This document shows, in pieces, positions 35,268 through 44,490 of a stretch of 51,219 nt of DNA. Each line of letters opens with the position of its first letter. Within the stretch, counting starts at the first letter, position 1. A model generated the notes under the pieces. The model was not told where the DNA came from. It saw only the letters and a program-made list of their open reading frames with translations, and did not search any database. The stretch comes from Spirochaetota bacterium (GTDB taxonomy: Bacteria > Spirochaetota > UBA4802 > UBA5550). The stretch lies in the NCBI GenBank assembly GCA_024276015.1, contig JAJRXZ010000042.1, positions 1 through 51,219 on the forward strand, given 5' to 3'. Made by a program: the position numbers and the translations under genes.

Positions 35268-36287
35268 TCAATTATAAAATCTTTTTAATAAAGGAAATCT
35301 TCTGCGCACAAGGGGGTTTTTCATCGGTTCAAGCCTGTATATCTCTTCGCTGTTCTTTATAATTTTAATTATAAACCTGCTCTTCAGCTTCTCTGTTAAA
35401 TGATAAAAAGTCAGCAGCTCAACAACATCCTCGGCCCAGTTTAAACTTGAATAAAGAGAAACCAAAGGCGTAACGGAAAGCTCTCTGTACAATGCAGCAG
35501 CGTCGGTAATTTTGACCTTAGGGCCGCTGCTGAAACCGTAAAAGGTCACATTTTTCATCAATTGAAATTTCCCCGGCAGAGTATTATAATCTTTCCAGAC
35601 ACCCCTTGTAAATTCGGTTTCCTTTTTTATGTTTTCCATGAAATAAGTAATATTCTTTTCGGTATAGGGGGTAAGATTCAGCACATAGTCAACAACATGG
35701 GCCGATTCATGCAGAAAAATATAAAGGAAACCGCTCAGCTTTTCGCTGCATTCAATTGATATACTTAAAGACTTGTCATTATTAACAAAGCATGTCCTTT
35801 CTTTATCAGTAACCAGTTCCGGCAGATTTTTTTTTAATACCGCACTGTTGAAAACAAGGAAGGCATATATTTTATCATTTTTGTCAGCAACCCATTCTGC
35901 AAACCCGTTTCCCCGGAAATTATTTATAAAATAAATACCTATTAATCTCTTTTTTAATACTCTTCTGGTTAATATGGGAAGTCTTTTTATATCGCTGCTG
36001 ATCTTCTTATATTCATCTTCGTTAGGCAGATAAGGCGTATAATCATCGCGATCATCAAATTCTCTTAAATATTTCAGAACCAGATCGGGAGGATATTTTA
36101 CCCTCTCCGATAACGGCAATTTATCCGAAAAATCATAGTTCTCAAGATGCCTTACAGGTTCCTTAAGTATCTCATTTTTTAAGTCCCTTATATCTTTCTT
36201 ACTCTTAAATCCGGAACAGTTGAAGTTTGAAATTAAGAGAATAAGTAATAAAAACGAATAAGTGAATTGTGAAAAAATTTTTTTCAT
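35268..36287 (-). CDS. lipoprotein with HExxH metallopeptidase motif
   Basis: 339 residues. The signal peptide ends in ISNFNC, a relaxed lipobox with Cys24. HESAH at 193-197 (YIFLHESAHVVDYVL) is a zincin-type HExxH; a later acidic residue in WAEDVVELLTFYHL could be the third ligand. Otherwise no family I recognise. A periplasm-facing, zinc-dependent protease or a substrate-binding relative is inferred. Confidence 0.75.
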   Translation of the reverse strand: MKKIFSQFTYSFLLLILLISNFNCSGFKSKKDIRDLKNEILKEPVRHLENYDFSDKLPLSERVKYPPDLVLKYLREFDDRDDYTPYLPNEDEYKKISSDIKRLPILTRRVLKKRLIGIYFINNFRGNGFAEWVADKNDKIYAFLVFNSAVLKKNLPELVTDKERTCFVNNDKSLSISIECSEKLSGFLYIFLHESAHVVDYVLNLTPYTEKNITYFMENIKKETEFTRGVWKDYNTLPGKFQLMKNVTFYGFSSGPKVKITDAAALYRELSVTPLVSLYSSLNWAEDVVELLTFYHLTEKLKSRFIIKIIKNSEEIYRLEPMKNPLVRRRFPLLKRFYN

Positions 36288-36597
36288 TATTGCCCTTCCG
36301 ATCCTTTATATCCGACAGGTCGAAATAGTGTCAATTAATTATTAAATTACTTTTTTAACATAGCCACCCGCTTCACGAGCCCGTTTTTTTTCACTTGATT
36401 TTTAGGCGCACTCTTTTCTTTATGATCTCCTGACTGAAAACTATTAAGAACAATTCAGGCAAAAAAATTCAATTTATTGTGAAACAAAATCAAAGGGATC
36501 TTTTCCTCATCATAATAAAAAATAAACGATCATATATGCACTATTTATACATAAATTTAATAAAATTGCAAAAATAATTACAAACAAGGAGACTGCA
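36288..36597. other. 310-bp intergenic region between divergent genes
   Basis: AT-rich spacer between the lipoprotein gene (minus) and htpG (plus). I see AAGGAG before the htpG ATG (about 36586-36591), but no convincing -35/-10 pair, CIRCE element or hairpin terminator. Confidence 0.3.
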
Positions 36598-38472
36598 ATG
36601 GCAAAACACAAATTTCAAACAGAAGTTAACCAACTGCTTCATCTTATTATTCATTCGTTATATTCCCATAAGGAAATATTCCTCAGGGAATTGATCTCCA
36701 ATGCTTCGGATGCGCTGGATAAACTGAAATATCTCACATTAACCGATGAAAATTACAAAAAAATTGACTTTGACCCTAAAATTGACGTCTATTTCGATTC
36801 AAAAGAGAGCAAAACTCTGACCATTTCGGATACCGGCATAGGAATGAACGAAAAGGAACTGGCGGAAAATCTCGGTACCATAGCAAAATCGGGAACAAGA
36901 ATATTCTTAGAACAGATGACAGGCGACGCTAAAAAGGATTCCAACCTGATCGGCCAGTTCGGAATGGGTTTCTATTCGGCTTTTATGGTATCGGATAAAA
37001 TCGAAGTAATATCAAAAAAAGCCGGAGAAGATAAAGCATATAAATGGACAAGCGACGGCAAAGGGGAATTTGAAATTGTCGAGGCCCGAAAAGACAGAGA
37101 GGGAACCGCAATTACGCTCTTTCTCAACGAAGAGGGTAAAGAGTTTGCGAACAGATGGAAAATCGAATCTATCATAAAGAAATATTCCGATCATGTGCCG
37201 TTTCCCATATTCATTCACTTTGAAGAGACGCGCACAGAAGGGGAAGGCGACAAGAAAAAAGAGATAAAAGAACAAAAAACCGAACAGATCAATTCCGCAT
37301 CTGCGATCTGGAAAAGACCTAAAAACGAACTGAAAGAAGAAGATTACAAAGAATTTTACAAATCGATCTCGCACGATAATGACGATCCTCTGCACTATGT
37401 GCATACTCACGCAGAAGGGACGCTGGATTATACAACGCTCTTCTTTTTCCCTAAAAAAGCGCCCTTTGACCTTTTCAGGGCGGATTATACGCCCGGAGTG
37501 AAACTCTATGTTAAACGCGTATTTATTACCGATGATGATAAAGAACTGCTGCCTACTTACCTGAGGTTCATCAGAGGTATAATCGATTCAGAAGACCTGC
37601 CCCTCAATGTAAGCCGTGAAATTCTTCAGCAAAACAGGATCATGGCTAAGATCAGATCATCCTCGGTTAAAAAAATTCTCGGTGAGCTGGAAAATCTCAA
37701 AAACAAGGAAAGAGATAAATATAACGAATTTTATAAAGAATTCGGCATTCCCATTAAAGAGGGTCTCTATCAGGATTTTGAGAACAGGGACAAACTTACC
37801 GAACTTGTTATGTACAAATCGACCAAAATTGACGGTTTTACAACTCTGGCCGAGTATGCTGACAGATCTCAACCCGGACAGAATACAATTTATTACATTA
37901 CCGGCGGCAAGGAAGAGACCTTAAAAAACTCGCCTCTCCTTGAAATGTACAAAAAAAAGGATATTGAAGTTCTAATTCTTGATGATGAGATTGATGAAAT
38001 TGTAATATCATCAATACCGAGATACAAAGATCATGAGCTGAAGTCGGTAAACAGAAGCGATGCCGCGGAAGACCTGAAATCCGAAAAAGACAAAGAGAAA
38101 GAGAAGGAGATAGAGCCGTTGATCAAAAAAGTAAAAGGGATCCTGGGCGATACTGTTAAAGACGTAAAAGCAAGCACACGATTGAGCGATTCCCCTTCCT
38201 GTATTGTTGCGGACCAAAAGGACCCGACAGTACAGATGCAGCATATATTAAAGGCCATGGGACAGGATGCAATGGAGAACTTTAAACCTATTCTTGAGAT
38301 CAACCCGGAACATGAAATAGTAAAGAAACTGAAAGACACGAACGACAGCAGTTTAATTGAAGATATAAGTTTTCTGCTCTTGGAACAGGCTATGCTCATT
38401 GAAGGCGTTGAAATTAAAAGCAGAGCGGACTTTGTAAAAAGGCTCAACAGAGTAATGAATAAAGCGCTGTAA
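36598..38472 (+). CDS. htpG: Hsp90-family chaperone HtpG
   Basis: 624 residues, the standard bacterial length. The N-terminal GHKL ATPase has ELISNASDALDKL, DTGIGMNEKEL, GTIAKSGT and GQFGMGFYSAFMVS; the middle domain has FIRGIIDSEDLPLNVSREIL with the catalytic Arg; the C-terminal dimer domain ends without an EEVD tail, as expected in bacteria. ATP-dependent chaperone in the cytosol. AAGGAG precedes the ATG. Confidence 0.98.
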   Translation: MAKHKFQTEVNQLLHLIIHSLYSHKEIFLRELISNASDALDKLKYLTLTDENYKKIDFDPKIDVYFDSKESKTLTISDTGIGMNEKELAENLGTIAKSGTRIFLEQMTGDAKKDSNLIGQFGMGFYSAFMVSDKIEVISKKAGEDKAYKWTSDGKGEFEIVEARKDREGTAITLFLNEEGKEFANRWKIESIIKKYSDHVPFPIFIHFEETRTEGEGDKKKEIKEQKTEQINSASAIWKRPKNELKEEDYKEFYKSISHDNDDPLHYVHTHAEGTLDYTTLFFFPKKAPFDLFRADYTPGVKLYVKRVFITDDDKELLPTYLRFIRGIIDSEDLPLNVSREILQQNRIMAKIRSSSVKKILGELENLKNKERDKYNEFYKEFGIPIKEGLYQDFENRDKLTELVMYKSTKIDGFTTLAEYADRSQPGQNTIYYITGGKEETLKNSPLLEMYKKKDIEVLILDDEIDEIVISSIPRYKDHELKSVNRSDAAEDLKSEKDKEKEKEIEPLIKKVKGILGDTVKDVKASTRLSDSPSCIVADQKDPTVQMQHILKAMGQDAMENFKPILEINPEHEIVKKLKDTNDSSLIEDISFLLLEQAMLIEGVEIKSRADFVKRLNRVMNKAL

Positions 38473-38497
38473 TTGGGATGAATATCTCATTTTTTCC

Positions 38498-38526
38498 TTG
38501 ACAACTATTTAAAGCTGATGTTAAAT
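38498..38526 (+). promoter_or_regulatory. sigma-70-type promoter of the porin gene
   Basis: TTGACA (38498-38503), exactly 17 bp, then TTAAAT (38521-38526). The leader to the ATG at 38586 is about 50 nt and ends in an excellent ribosome binding site (AAGGAG, eight bases spacing). A strongly expressed outer-membrane protein is expected. Confidence 0.6.
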
Positions 38527-38585
38527 GTTCCAAATTAAATATTTTTTAAAAATACAAAAAAAATTCTAATTAAGGAGAAAGTTGT

Positions 38586-39662
38586 ATGAAATTTAAAACG
38601 TTTGTTCTGGCACTTATAGTTGCCATTTTCACGATCGGCTTTGTCTCTTCAGATGCAAAAGCTGAGGACAGCCAGAAACTCTATGGAGCAATTGTCTATA
38701 ACCTCGGCCAAAAACAGGTAAAACCGGGAACCGGAGACTCAGATACCGACTTATTCATGCAGGATGTCTATGTAAATAAGATCGGTGTTACTGGTTCAAA
38801 AGGCGATGTCAAATACAAATTTGAATTCGGATTCTTCAATTCGGACAATCCTGCCGGATCCAATAAGGTTTTCACACGTCTTGCCTATGTTGACGTAAAA
38901 GCAGGTCCCGGAAATCTGATGTTCGGTCAGAATTATGAGCCCTATACAATGCTCTCATCATGTTTGATCGGCTATCCTGTATTTGCAAGCAGCAAACTTG
39001 CAACAGGATACGGCGCAAGAAAGCCTCAGGTCAAGTATTCTGTAATGGGTCTCTATATTGACTTTATTACTCCATCTCAATCTGATCCAACTGGCGCAAG
39101 CAGCTACGATACAACACTTCCAAAGATCGCTGTTGGTTATGACGGCGGAGCAGGCCCATTGAAGTTCGGAGTCGGTTTCGGATATCAGTCTTACAAAGTT
39201 GACGATGCAGCTTCAACATTTGACGGCGAAAGCCTTGCCGCATGGGCAGGATACGCTCACGCCAAAGGCAAATTCGGAGCAATATCCTTTAAATTCAACT
39301 TCATCTATGCAAACAATCCCACAAGATTCGGCCTTGCACCCTTTGGAGCAGACGGATCTGCTGAATTAAATGCTGCCGGCGATGCAATTGAAGATACAAC
39401 CGGTATGGGTTTCATGTTTGATCTTGGCTACAATTTCGGTATTGGCGCACTTAATCTCGGTATCGCCTATGAAAAAACCGATAACGGCGAGTGGGACAAC
39501 AGCGACACAAGTATGACATACTATGTACAGGCAAAGATCGGCCTTGCAAAAGGCGTAGCAGTTGTTCCGGGACTTCTGGTTCAGGATGCACAGAAAGATG
39601 CTGCTGATGCAACAGAAACCAAAACAACTTATTACGGACTTGCTTTCGTAGGTTCCTTCTAA
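38586..39662 (+). CDS. outer-membrane porin-like beta-barrel protein
   Basis: 358 residues. Signal peptide with cleavage after DAKA (about residue 26). The rest alternates hydrophobic and polar residues with many Gly and aromatic residues, in strands such as YKFEFGFF, GNLMFGQNYEPYT, FGVGFGYQSYKV and ALNLGIAYEKTDNG, and ends in a C-terminal Phe (LAFVGSF), the outer-membrane insertion signal. Strong promoter, strong ribosome binding site and a strong terminator point to an abundant protein. Channel specificity is not readable. Confidence 0.88.
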   Translation: MKFKTFVLALIVAIFTIGFVSSDAKAEDSQKLYGAIVYNLGQKQVKPGTGDSDTDLFMQDVYVNKIGVTGSKGDVKYKFEFGFFNSDNPAGSNKVFTRLAYVDVKAGPGNLMFGQNYEPYTMLSSCLIGYPVFASSKLATGYGARKPQVKYSVMGLYIDFITPSQSDPTGASSYDTTLPKIAVGYDGGAGPLKFGVGFGYQSYKVDDAASTFDGESLAAWAGYAHAKGKFGAISFKFNFIYANNPTRFGLAPFGADGSAELNAAGDAIEDTTGMGFMFDLGYNFGIGALNLGIAYEKTDNGEWDNSDTSMTYYVQAKIGLAKGVAVVPGLLVQDAQKDAADATETKTTYYGLAFVGSF

Positions 39663-39684
39663 GTCGATTTATCTGAATATTTAC

Positions 39685-39715
39685 AAAAGGCGCGAAGAAA
39701 TTCGCGCCTTTTTTT
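39685..39715 (+). terminator. strong terminator of the porin gene
   Basis: AAAAGGCGCGAA and TTCGCGCCTTTT form a 12-bp stem closed by a GAAA tetraloop, followed by further T residues. It lies about 20 bp after the porin stop. Confidence 0.95.
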
Positions 39716-39789
39716 ATATCCGCACAAACTTGTTTTCGTTAATTATTTTTTTAAGCCGAACTGTTTGAGGGTTCATTTATGCATATTTT

Positions 39790-39832
39790 ATTCTTTACAA
39801 ATTGAGAGTTGTATTATCAAATTGTAAAGAAT
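39790..39832. repeat. 16-bp inverted repeat upstream of the ATPase gene
   Basis: ATTCTTTACAAATTGA (39790-39805) and TCAAATTGTAAAGAAT (39817-39832) are inverted with one mismatched pair and 11 bases between. It ends 36 bp before the ATPase ATG. Too AT-rich for a normal terminator and without a T-run, so an operator or a protein-binding hairpin is more likely. Confidence 0.55.
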
Positions 39833-39867
39833 AATTAAAAGCATTTAATTAGAGGCAAAAAAATATT

Positions 39868-41031
39868 ATGATAGTAAGGCGTGAAGTATCTGATAAGGTG
39901 CTGAAACTTGCAGAACAGTATCCGGTTATTACAATAACCGGGCCCAGACAATCCGGTAAAACAACCCTGTGCAGGCAGCTTTTTAAGAATATGAAGTATG
40001 TTTCCCTTGAAGATATTGATGAAAGGAGATTTGCCTCAGATGATCCGAGGGGGTTTCTGCTGAGATTTCAGCAGGGAGCAGTAATTGATGAAGTTCAGCG
40101 GGTCCCGGACCTTTTATCATACATACAGACCATGACAGATGAAATGAAAAGGGAAGGCCTTTTTATACTTACAGGCAGTCACCGATTTGATCTCATGAGT
40201 TCAGTTACACAATCCCTGGCAGGAAGAACGGCACTGGTCAACCTCCTGCCCTTTTCATTTAGAGAAGCCTACGGAAAAGAAATTAAAAAACTTAGTCTTG
40301 ATGATGTTTTGTACAGAGGATTTTACCCGCGAATATTTGACAAAAAGCTGGATCCCACTGAAGCAATGTCATTTTATGTAAATACATACATTGAGAGGGA
40401 TTTGAGGAATATCATTAACATTAAGGAATTATCAAAATTTGAAATATTTCTAAAACTCTGCGCAGGGCGCACAGGGCAGATTCTTAACTATTCGAGCCTG
40501 GGTAATGATTGCGGGATCAGCCATGTTACGGTTAAAAACTGGCTCTCTGTACTGGAAGCAAGCGGCATAGTGAGGCTTGTAAGGCCGTTTTATAGAAATT
40601 TTAATAAGCGGCTCGTTAAGTCTCCGAAGCTGTATTTCCTTGATTCCGGGCTTGCCTGTTATCTTCTCAATATACATCAACCGGATCATCTCGAGAGTCA
40701 CCCTCTAAGGGGGGCAATATTTGAAACCTTTGTAGTTTCCGAATTACTGAAAAAGAGGTTTAACAGTATTAAAACAGATAACCTTTACTTTTTCAGAGAC
40801 AATACCGGTAATGAGATTGATATTATTCTGGATCACGGCAATACAACCGGCCAGGTGGAGATAAAGTCCGGACAAACAGTAAATGAGGATTTTTTCAAAG
40901 GACTTAAGTTTTTTTCAAAGCTCAACAGAGAAGCAGGAAACTCATATATTGTTTACGGCGGAGATAAAGATTATGAAAGAAAAAAATCCCGGGTTATCAG
41001 CTGGAAAAGGATTTCAGATATTGATGTTTAA
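39868..41031 (+). CDS. AAA ATPase with C-terminal DUF4143
   Basis: 387 residues. Walker A GPRQSGKTTL (about 25-34), Walker B-like GAVIDEVQ, and sensor-like ILTGSHRFDL; after a winged-helix stretch (SLGNDCGISHVTVKNWLSVL) comes the DUF4143 part with a nuclease-like NTGNEIDIILD and QVEIKSG. This ATPase family is widespread, patchily distributed and often horizontally transferred; its cellular role is unclear. The gene stands alone between terminator-bearing neighbours and follows an inverted repeat. Confidence 0.92.
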   Translation: MIVRREVSDKVLKLAEQYPVITITGPRQSGKTTLCRQLFKNMKYVSLEDIDERRFASDDPRGFLLRFQQGAVIDEVQRVPDLLSYIQTMTDEMKREGLFILTGSHRFDLMSSVTQSLAGRTALVNLLPFSFREAYGKEIKKLSLDDVLYRGFYPRIFDKKLDPTEAMSFYVNTYIERDLRNIINIKELSKFEIFLKLCAGRTGQILNYSSLGNDCGISHVTVKNWLSVLEASGIVRLVRPFYRNFNKRLVKSPKLYFLDSGLACYLLNIHQPDHLESHPLRGAIFETFVVSELLKKRFNSIKTDNLYFFRDNTGNEIDIILDHGNTTGQVEIKSGQTVNEDFFKGLKFFSKLNREAGNSYIVYGGDKDYERKKSRVISWKRISDIDV

Positions 41032-41246
41032 CCAATAGTGACATCTTGATATGGTTTTTGGGGGACTTTTAAATAAAAAAATCCGCCTTTTTTTAAAAAA
41101 CTGCAAGTACGGAATAAAACACAGCATAATAAAAGGGTTTCTTTTTCAGAATTCATAGGGTTATTCCTTGGTATTTTCAAAAATATATTTGACTAATTTG
41201 AATAACTATTGTGATTGAACACAAAAATCAGTCTCTTTAGTTTACC

Positions 41247-41705
41247 ATGGAAAAAAGACAAACGGATATTATCAACAATAAAAAAGCACGTTTCAACTAC
41301 GAAATTGTTGAAACCTTTGAAGCGGGTATTGTTCTCGCGGGAACCGAAGTCAAATCCCTCAGAGAAAAAAAAGTAAGCATACAGGAATCTTATGCAAAAA
41401 TTAAAAACGGCGAAGTATATATAACGGGATTGAACATATCCCGGTATAAAATGGGCAACAGGTTCAATCACGAACCTGACAGAGAGAGAAAACTCCTGCT
41501 GCATAAAAAAGAGATAAAAAGATTAACCGGAAAATTAAATGAAAAAGGTTTTACTCTGGTTCCGTTAAAGATCTATTTTAAGAACGGCAAAGCCAAAGTT
41601 CTGCTGGGCCTGGGTAAAGGGAAAGCAAAATACGACAAAAGAAAAACCATAAGAGAACGCGATGCTGACAGAGACTTGCAGAGGGAACTGAAAAAATATG
41701 TCTGA
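41247..41705 (+). CDS. smpB: tmRNA-binding protein SmpB
   Basis: 152 residues, full length. NNKKARFNYEIVETFEAGIVLAGTEVKS is split here as NNKKARFNYEI and GIVLAGTEVKSLR, the N-terminal signature; RERKLLLHKKEI and LVPLKIYFKNGKAKVLLGL form the beta-barrel core; the basic tail GKAKYDKRKTI follows. It delivers tmRNA to stalled ribosomes. No ssrA gene was seen in the window. Confidence 0.97.
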   Translation: MEKRQTDIINNKKARFNYEIVETFEAGIVLAGTEVKSLREKKVSIQESYAKIKNGEVYITGLNISRYKMGNRFNHEPDRERKLLLHKKEIKRLTGKLNEKGFTLVPLKIYFKNGKAKVLLGLGKGKAKYDKRKTIRERDADRDLQRELKKYV

Positions 41706-41782
41706 AAAAATTTATGCTTTTATAAAATAATTTAAAATATATTGACAATATTCAATTACAATTTAATTTTTCAAGAAAATGT

Positions 41783-41871
41783 ATACCGATTCATTGAATA
41801 TCTCCATATTAAATGAATCGGTATATGCTCTGATCGGGATTTTGCCCTTTGTCAAGGGATAAAATCGATAC
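41783..41871 (+). repeat. dispersed double-hairpin repeat, copy B
   Basis: Two stems in a row: ATACCGATTCAT pairs with ATGAATCGGTAT; then ATCGGGATTTTGCCC pairs with GGGATAAAATCGAT around a TTTGTCAA loop. It shares about 50 nearly identical bases with copy C and lies 30 bp upstream of the small charged ORF at 41901. Confidence 0.85.
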
Positions 41872-41900
41872 TTTTTCGTATAAATAAACGGGGTGAATAA

Positions 41901-42113
41901 ATGTCGGAAGAAACAGAAATAAAAGAAGAAACTAAAAATGGATCCGGGGAAAACGCTTCTGAAAATACAACAGCAGGCAAAAAAAAGAAAAAAATCAATA
42001 AACTGTCTCCGGAAGAAATAAACGAACGAATTGATAACATGGAAAAGAACAATCTTATTCAGTCGAAATACTACAAACATTTATTACAGAGAAAAAACGA
42101 ACTGACAAGATAG
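41901..42113 (+). CDS. small charged hypothetical protein
   Basis: 70 residues, start ATG with GGGTG five bases upstream. Acidic Ser/Asn-rich N-terminus, a run of Lys (AGKKKKKINK), then a helical part (SPEEINERIDNMEKNNLIQS). No signal peptide or motif known to me. Low-complexity composition makes homology hard to judge. It lies directly after repeat copy B. Confidence 0.6.
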   Translation: MSEETEIKEETKNGSGENASENTTAGKKKKKINKLSPEEINERIDNMEKNNLIQSKYYKHLLQRKNELTR

Positions 42114-42128
42114 CGTAAGCGGAGAACG

Positions 42129-43067
42129 TCATTTATCATTTATCAGCAGCAGATACTCATACTTTATCAGGTCATGAATAAAATGCCTGATGATCTCGTG
42201 ATCGTCAACAGCAAGACCGCTTCGTAATATCGTATTAATTCTTTCAGACTTATTGATTTTAATGAAATCCATGAAGGGGCCCTTGATAACTTTATAATTA
42301 TATTTTTCAGCAACAGCCTCGAGATAAGAGAATTTAATTGTATATTCGTCATGTCCTTTAAGAAGAATTCTCTCGGGATTTTTCGACGACGTTATATCTA
42401 TATATTCCGAATACTCGTGGGGAACCTCAGCCTCACAGCTATGTTCTGAAATAAAAATATTCTTAACGCGTGATATGCACATTTTTTCAAGAAGCTCCAT
42501 AATTCCGATATTAAAGTTAAAGGGCTTATCAAAATCCCTTTCTAAAGAATATTCTTTAAAATACCTTTGTATTCTCTTTTCCACAGGAGTAATTTTATCT
42601 TCCGGCAGAGATATTATTTTTGGGTTTATATTGCAAACCGTTGTAAAATCCCCGGCATTCTCATTAAGAACTATAAATTCAAAATTTTTAAAATAATCGG
42701 TTCCGAATTCAAAAATATCCCTGTTTAGAAATACCGCATCATATCCCTTTAATGTTTCCTTCTGTTTATTTATTAGAAATTCCGATATATCTATCATAAC
42801 CGAATTTACTTTGTCATTAAACTTAAAAAAATCTCTCATTAAAAAGCCATAACCTCCCCCCACTTCAAGAATATTTGAAATGCTTTTCAGATCAAAATAT
42901 TTCTTTAAAAATTTAAACAGCTGAATTCCAAAAGTTTCATTATTCAGCAGGATAGATCTTATGGGAGTATTTTCCGCTTCAAGAGAATTGCATACTGTTA
43001 ATTCCCAACCGAGACTGTCAATGTCGTTTTTATGATATTGATCTGTGCTGTTTATATAATAAGACAC
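42129..43067 (-). CDS. SAM-dependent methyltransferase, MidA/NDUFAF7-like
   Basis: 312 residues. ILEVGGGYGFLMRDF (about 64-78) is an AdoMet-binding motif I of the form seen in MidA/NDUFAF7-type protein-arginine methyltransferases; MIDISEFLINKQK is the following acidic strand; FEFIVLNENAGDFTT matches the later NE(A/F)xDA-like catalytic block loosely. The C-terminal half is unfamiliar. Substrate unknown. Separate from the neighbouring zinc-ribbon gene by about 50 bp on the same strand. Confidence 0.7.
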   Translation of the reverse strand: MSYYINSTDQYHKNDIDSLGWELTVCNSLEAENTPIRSILLNNETFGIQLFKFLKKYFDLKSISNILEVGGGYGFLMRDFFKFNDKVNSVMIDISEFLINKQKETLKGYDAVFLNRDIFEFGTDYFKNFEFIVLNENAGDFTTVCNINPKIISLPEDKITPVEKRIQRYFKEYSLERDFDKPFNFNIGIMELLEKMCISRVKNIFISEHSCEAEVPHEYSEYIDITSSKNPERILLKGHDEYTIKFSYLEAVAEKYNYKVIKGPFMDFIKINKSERINTILRSGLAVDDHEIIRHFIHDLIKYEYLLLINDK

Positions 43068-43120
43068 TTATAAAGAACCGTATTTCATTGTTAAGCGGTT
43101 TTACGGGAATACCTGCAAAA

Positions 43121-43522
43121 TTACAAAATATGATCTCCAACCGTTTCATTGGCAAAGATGATCCTGAAAAAGTATATAATTATCAACATCAAAATAAACA
43201 GCGATACAAGCGACATTATTAACCTTCTCTGTTCCGATGCGGGGAGTAATCTGAAATTCTGGAACTTATATTTTAAATCATAAATCCTGTTTATGATCCG
43301 ATTTATATCAAGATCTCTATAAAAGGATTTAATTCTTTCTGCAATTTTCCTTTTACTCTTTTCCGATCCTTTAAGGTCAAACCTGCTGTCTCTGTATATA
43401 TCCGGATCATCAGGGTCTGCAATAAACTCATAACCGCATATACAATTAACTTTAATTTTTCCTTTATCTATTGGAAAGCGTATCTTTCTTTTACATGAAG
43501 GACAGGGTTTTATTAAAAACAT
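43121..43522 (-). CDS. zinc-ribbon membrane protein
   Basis: 133 residues from the ATG at 43522, which has GAGG six bases upstream; a TTG four codons earlier is less likely. An N-terminal ribbon with two Cys pairs (PCPSCKRKIRFP and NCICGYEF) is followed by a charged helical middle and one C-terminal membrane helix (LVSLFILMLIIIYFF). Family not recognised. Confidence 0.75.
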   Translation of the reverse strand: MFLIKPCPSCKRKIRFPIDKGKIKVNCICGYEFIADPDDPDIYRDSRFDLKGSEKSKRKIAERIKSFYRDLDINRIINRIYDLKYKFQNFRLLPASEQRRLIMSLVSLFILMLIIIYFFRIIFANETVGDHIL

Positions 43523-43611
43523 AATTATCCTCAACTATTAATTAAGCGTTTTTCCTTCCGGATCAATAGCCTGTTTAACTGAGGTTTTTATAAGTGTATA
43601 ATATTATTAAA

Positions 43612-44469
43612 TCATAATAATTCACGTATCTGTTTTAAAACATTGGGCATTTTTGAAAAGAGCTCCTCAAGTTCTTCTCCGGATAAACCTGCACTTTTAA
43701 CGGCAAAATCATTAAACTCATGATATAATCCGTCGCTTCCCACTCCAATACCCGCCATAATGCTTAAAGAATGCGCAACATGCACAATTGATACCTCTAC
43801 TTTATGCTCGTCAGGCGCATTCTGAGGTTCATGGTAATACCTCACAATTGATTTAAGAACAGGCGGGAAATTCCATTTACTTAATATTTTTTCGCCTACT
43901 TCCTGATGATTGAATCCCATGATCTCTTTTTCAGCTTCATTGAATGTTATGCCGCGTTCTTTTACAGTGTTAAGAATTTCATTAAATGTATTTTGGACAT
44001 ATAAGGCTAAAACCACTTTCCCGACATTGTGAATAAGTCCGCCTGTAAAGACAATATCTGCAATACCTTTATTCTTTTTCATAGCAATATTTTTTGAAAT
44101 TGTAGCAGCAACGAGTCCCTGCTTCCATAGATCTCCTTTTCCAAGATCATATCCGATTATTGCTTTATCAAGAACAGGTTTGGCTGCAATTACCAGCACA
44201 ATATCGTTTATCTCTTTTAATCCAAGTGTTACAATAGCACGGTCAATTGATGTTATCTCTTTACCTTTGCTGAAAAAAGCCGAATTGCAGAGCTTTAATA
44301 TGTTTGTCGTCATTGCCTGGTCTTTTGATATCTCTTCAGCTATCCTTTTAAAGGATACATCGGGATCATTGATCATATTCATAATTTTACTGGCAACTTC
44401 AGGTATAGAGGGCAATTGCTCAATGTTTGTTATTATCGATTCAATTCTCTGTTTAATTTGTGCATGCAT
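43612..44469 (-). CDS. HDOD-domain signalling protein
   Basis: 285 residues, one HDOD domain over almost the full length. Landmark blocks are LPSIPEVASKIMNMINDPDVSF, KLCNSAFFSK, IDRAIVTLGLKEIND, GLIHNVGKVVLAL and EVGEKILSKWNFP. HDOD is an HD-domain relative without the full metal set; proteins with it act in motility and second-messenger signalling. It lies directly after cheD on the same strand, so a chemotaxis link is likely. Confidence 0.93.
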   Translation of the reverse strand: MHAQIKQRIESIITNIEQLPSIPEVASKIMNMINDPDVSFKRIAEEISKDQAMTTNILKLCNSAFFSKGKEITSIDRAIVTLGLKEINDIVLVIAAKPVLDKAIIGYDLGKGDLWKQGLVAATISKNIAMKKNKGIADIVFTGGLIHNVGKVVLALYVQNTFNEILNTVKERGITFNEAEKEIMGFNHQEVGEKILSKWNFPPVLKSIVRYYHEPQNAPDEHKVEVSIVHVAHSLSIMAGIGVGSDGLYHEFNDFAVKSAGLSGEELEELFSKMPNVLKQIRELL

Positions 44470-44490
44470 TTTTATTCTCCAGAATCGTAT

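Noticed and set aside
36288-36597. CIRCE or heat-shock operator before htpG
   Set aside because: No TTAGCACTC-N9-GAGTGCTAA-like inverted repeat was found.
41040-41246. A- and T-runs after the ATPase gene as a terminator
   Set aside because: No stable GC stem precedes the T-run; only homopolymer tracts are seen.
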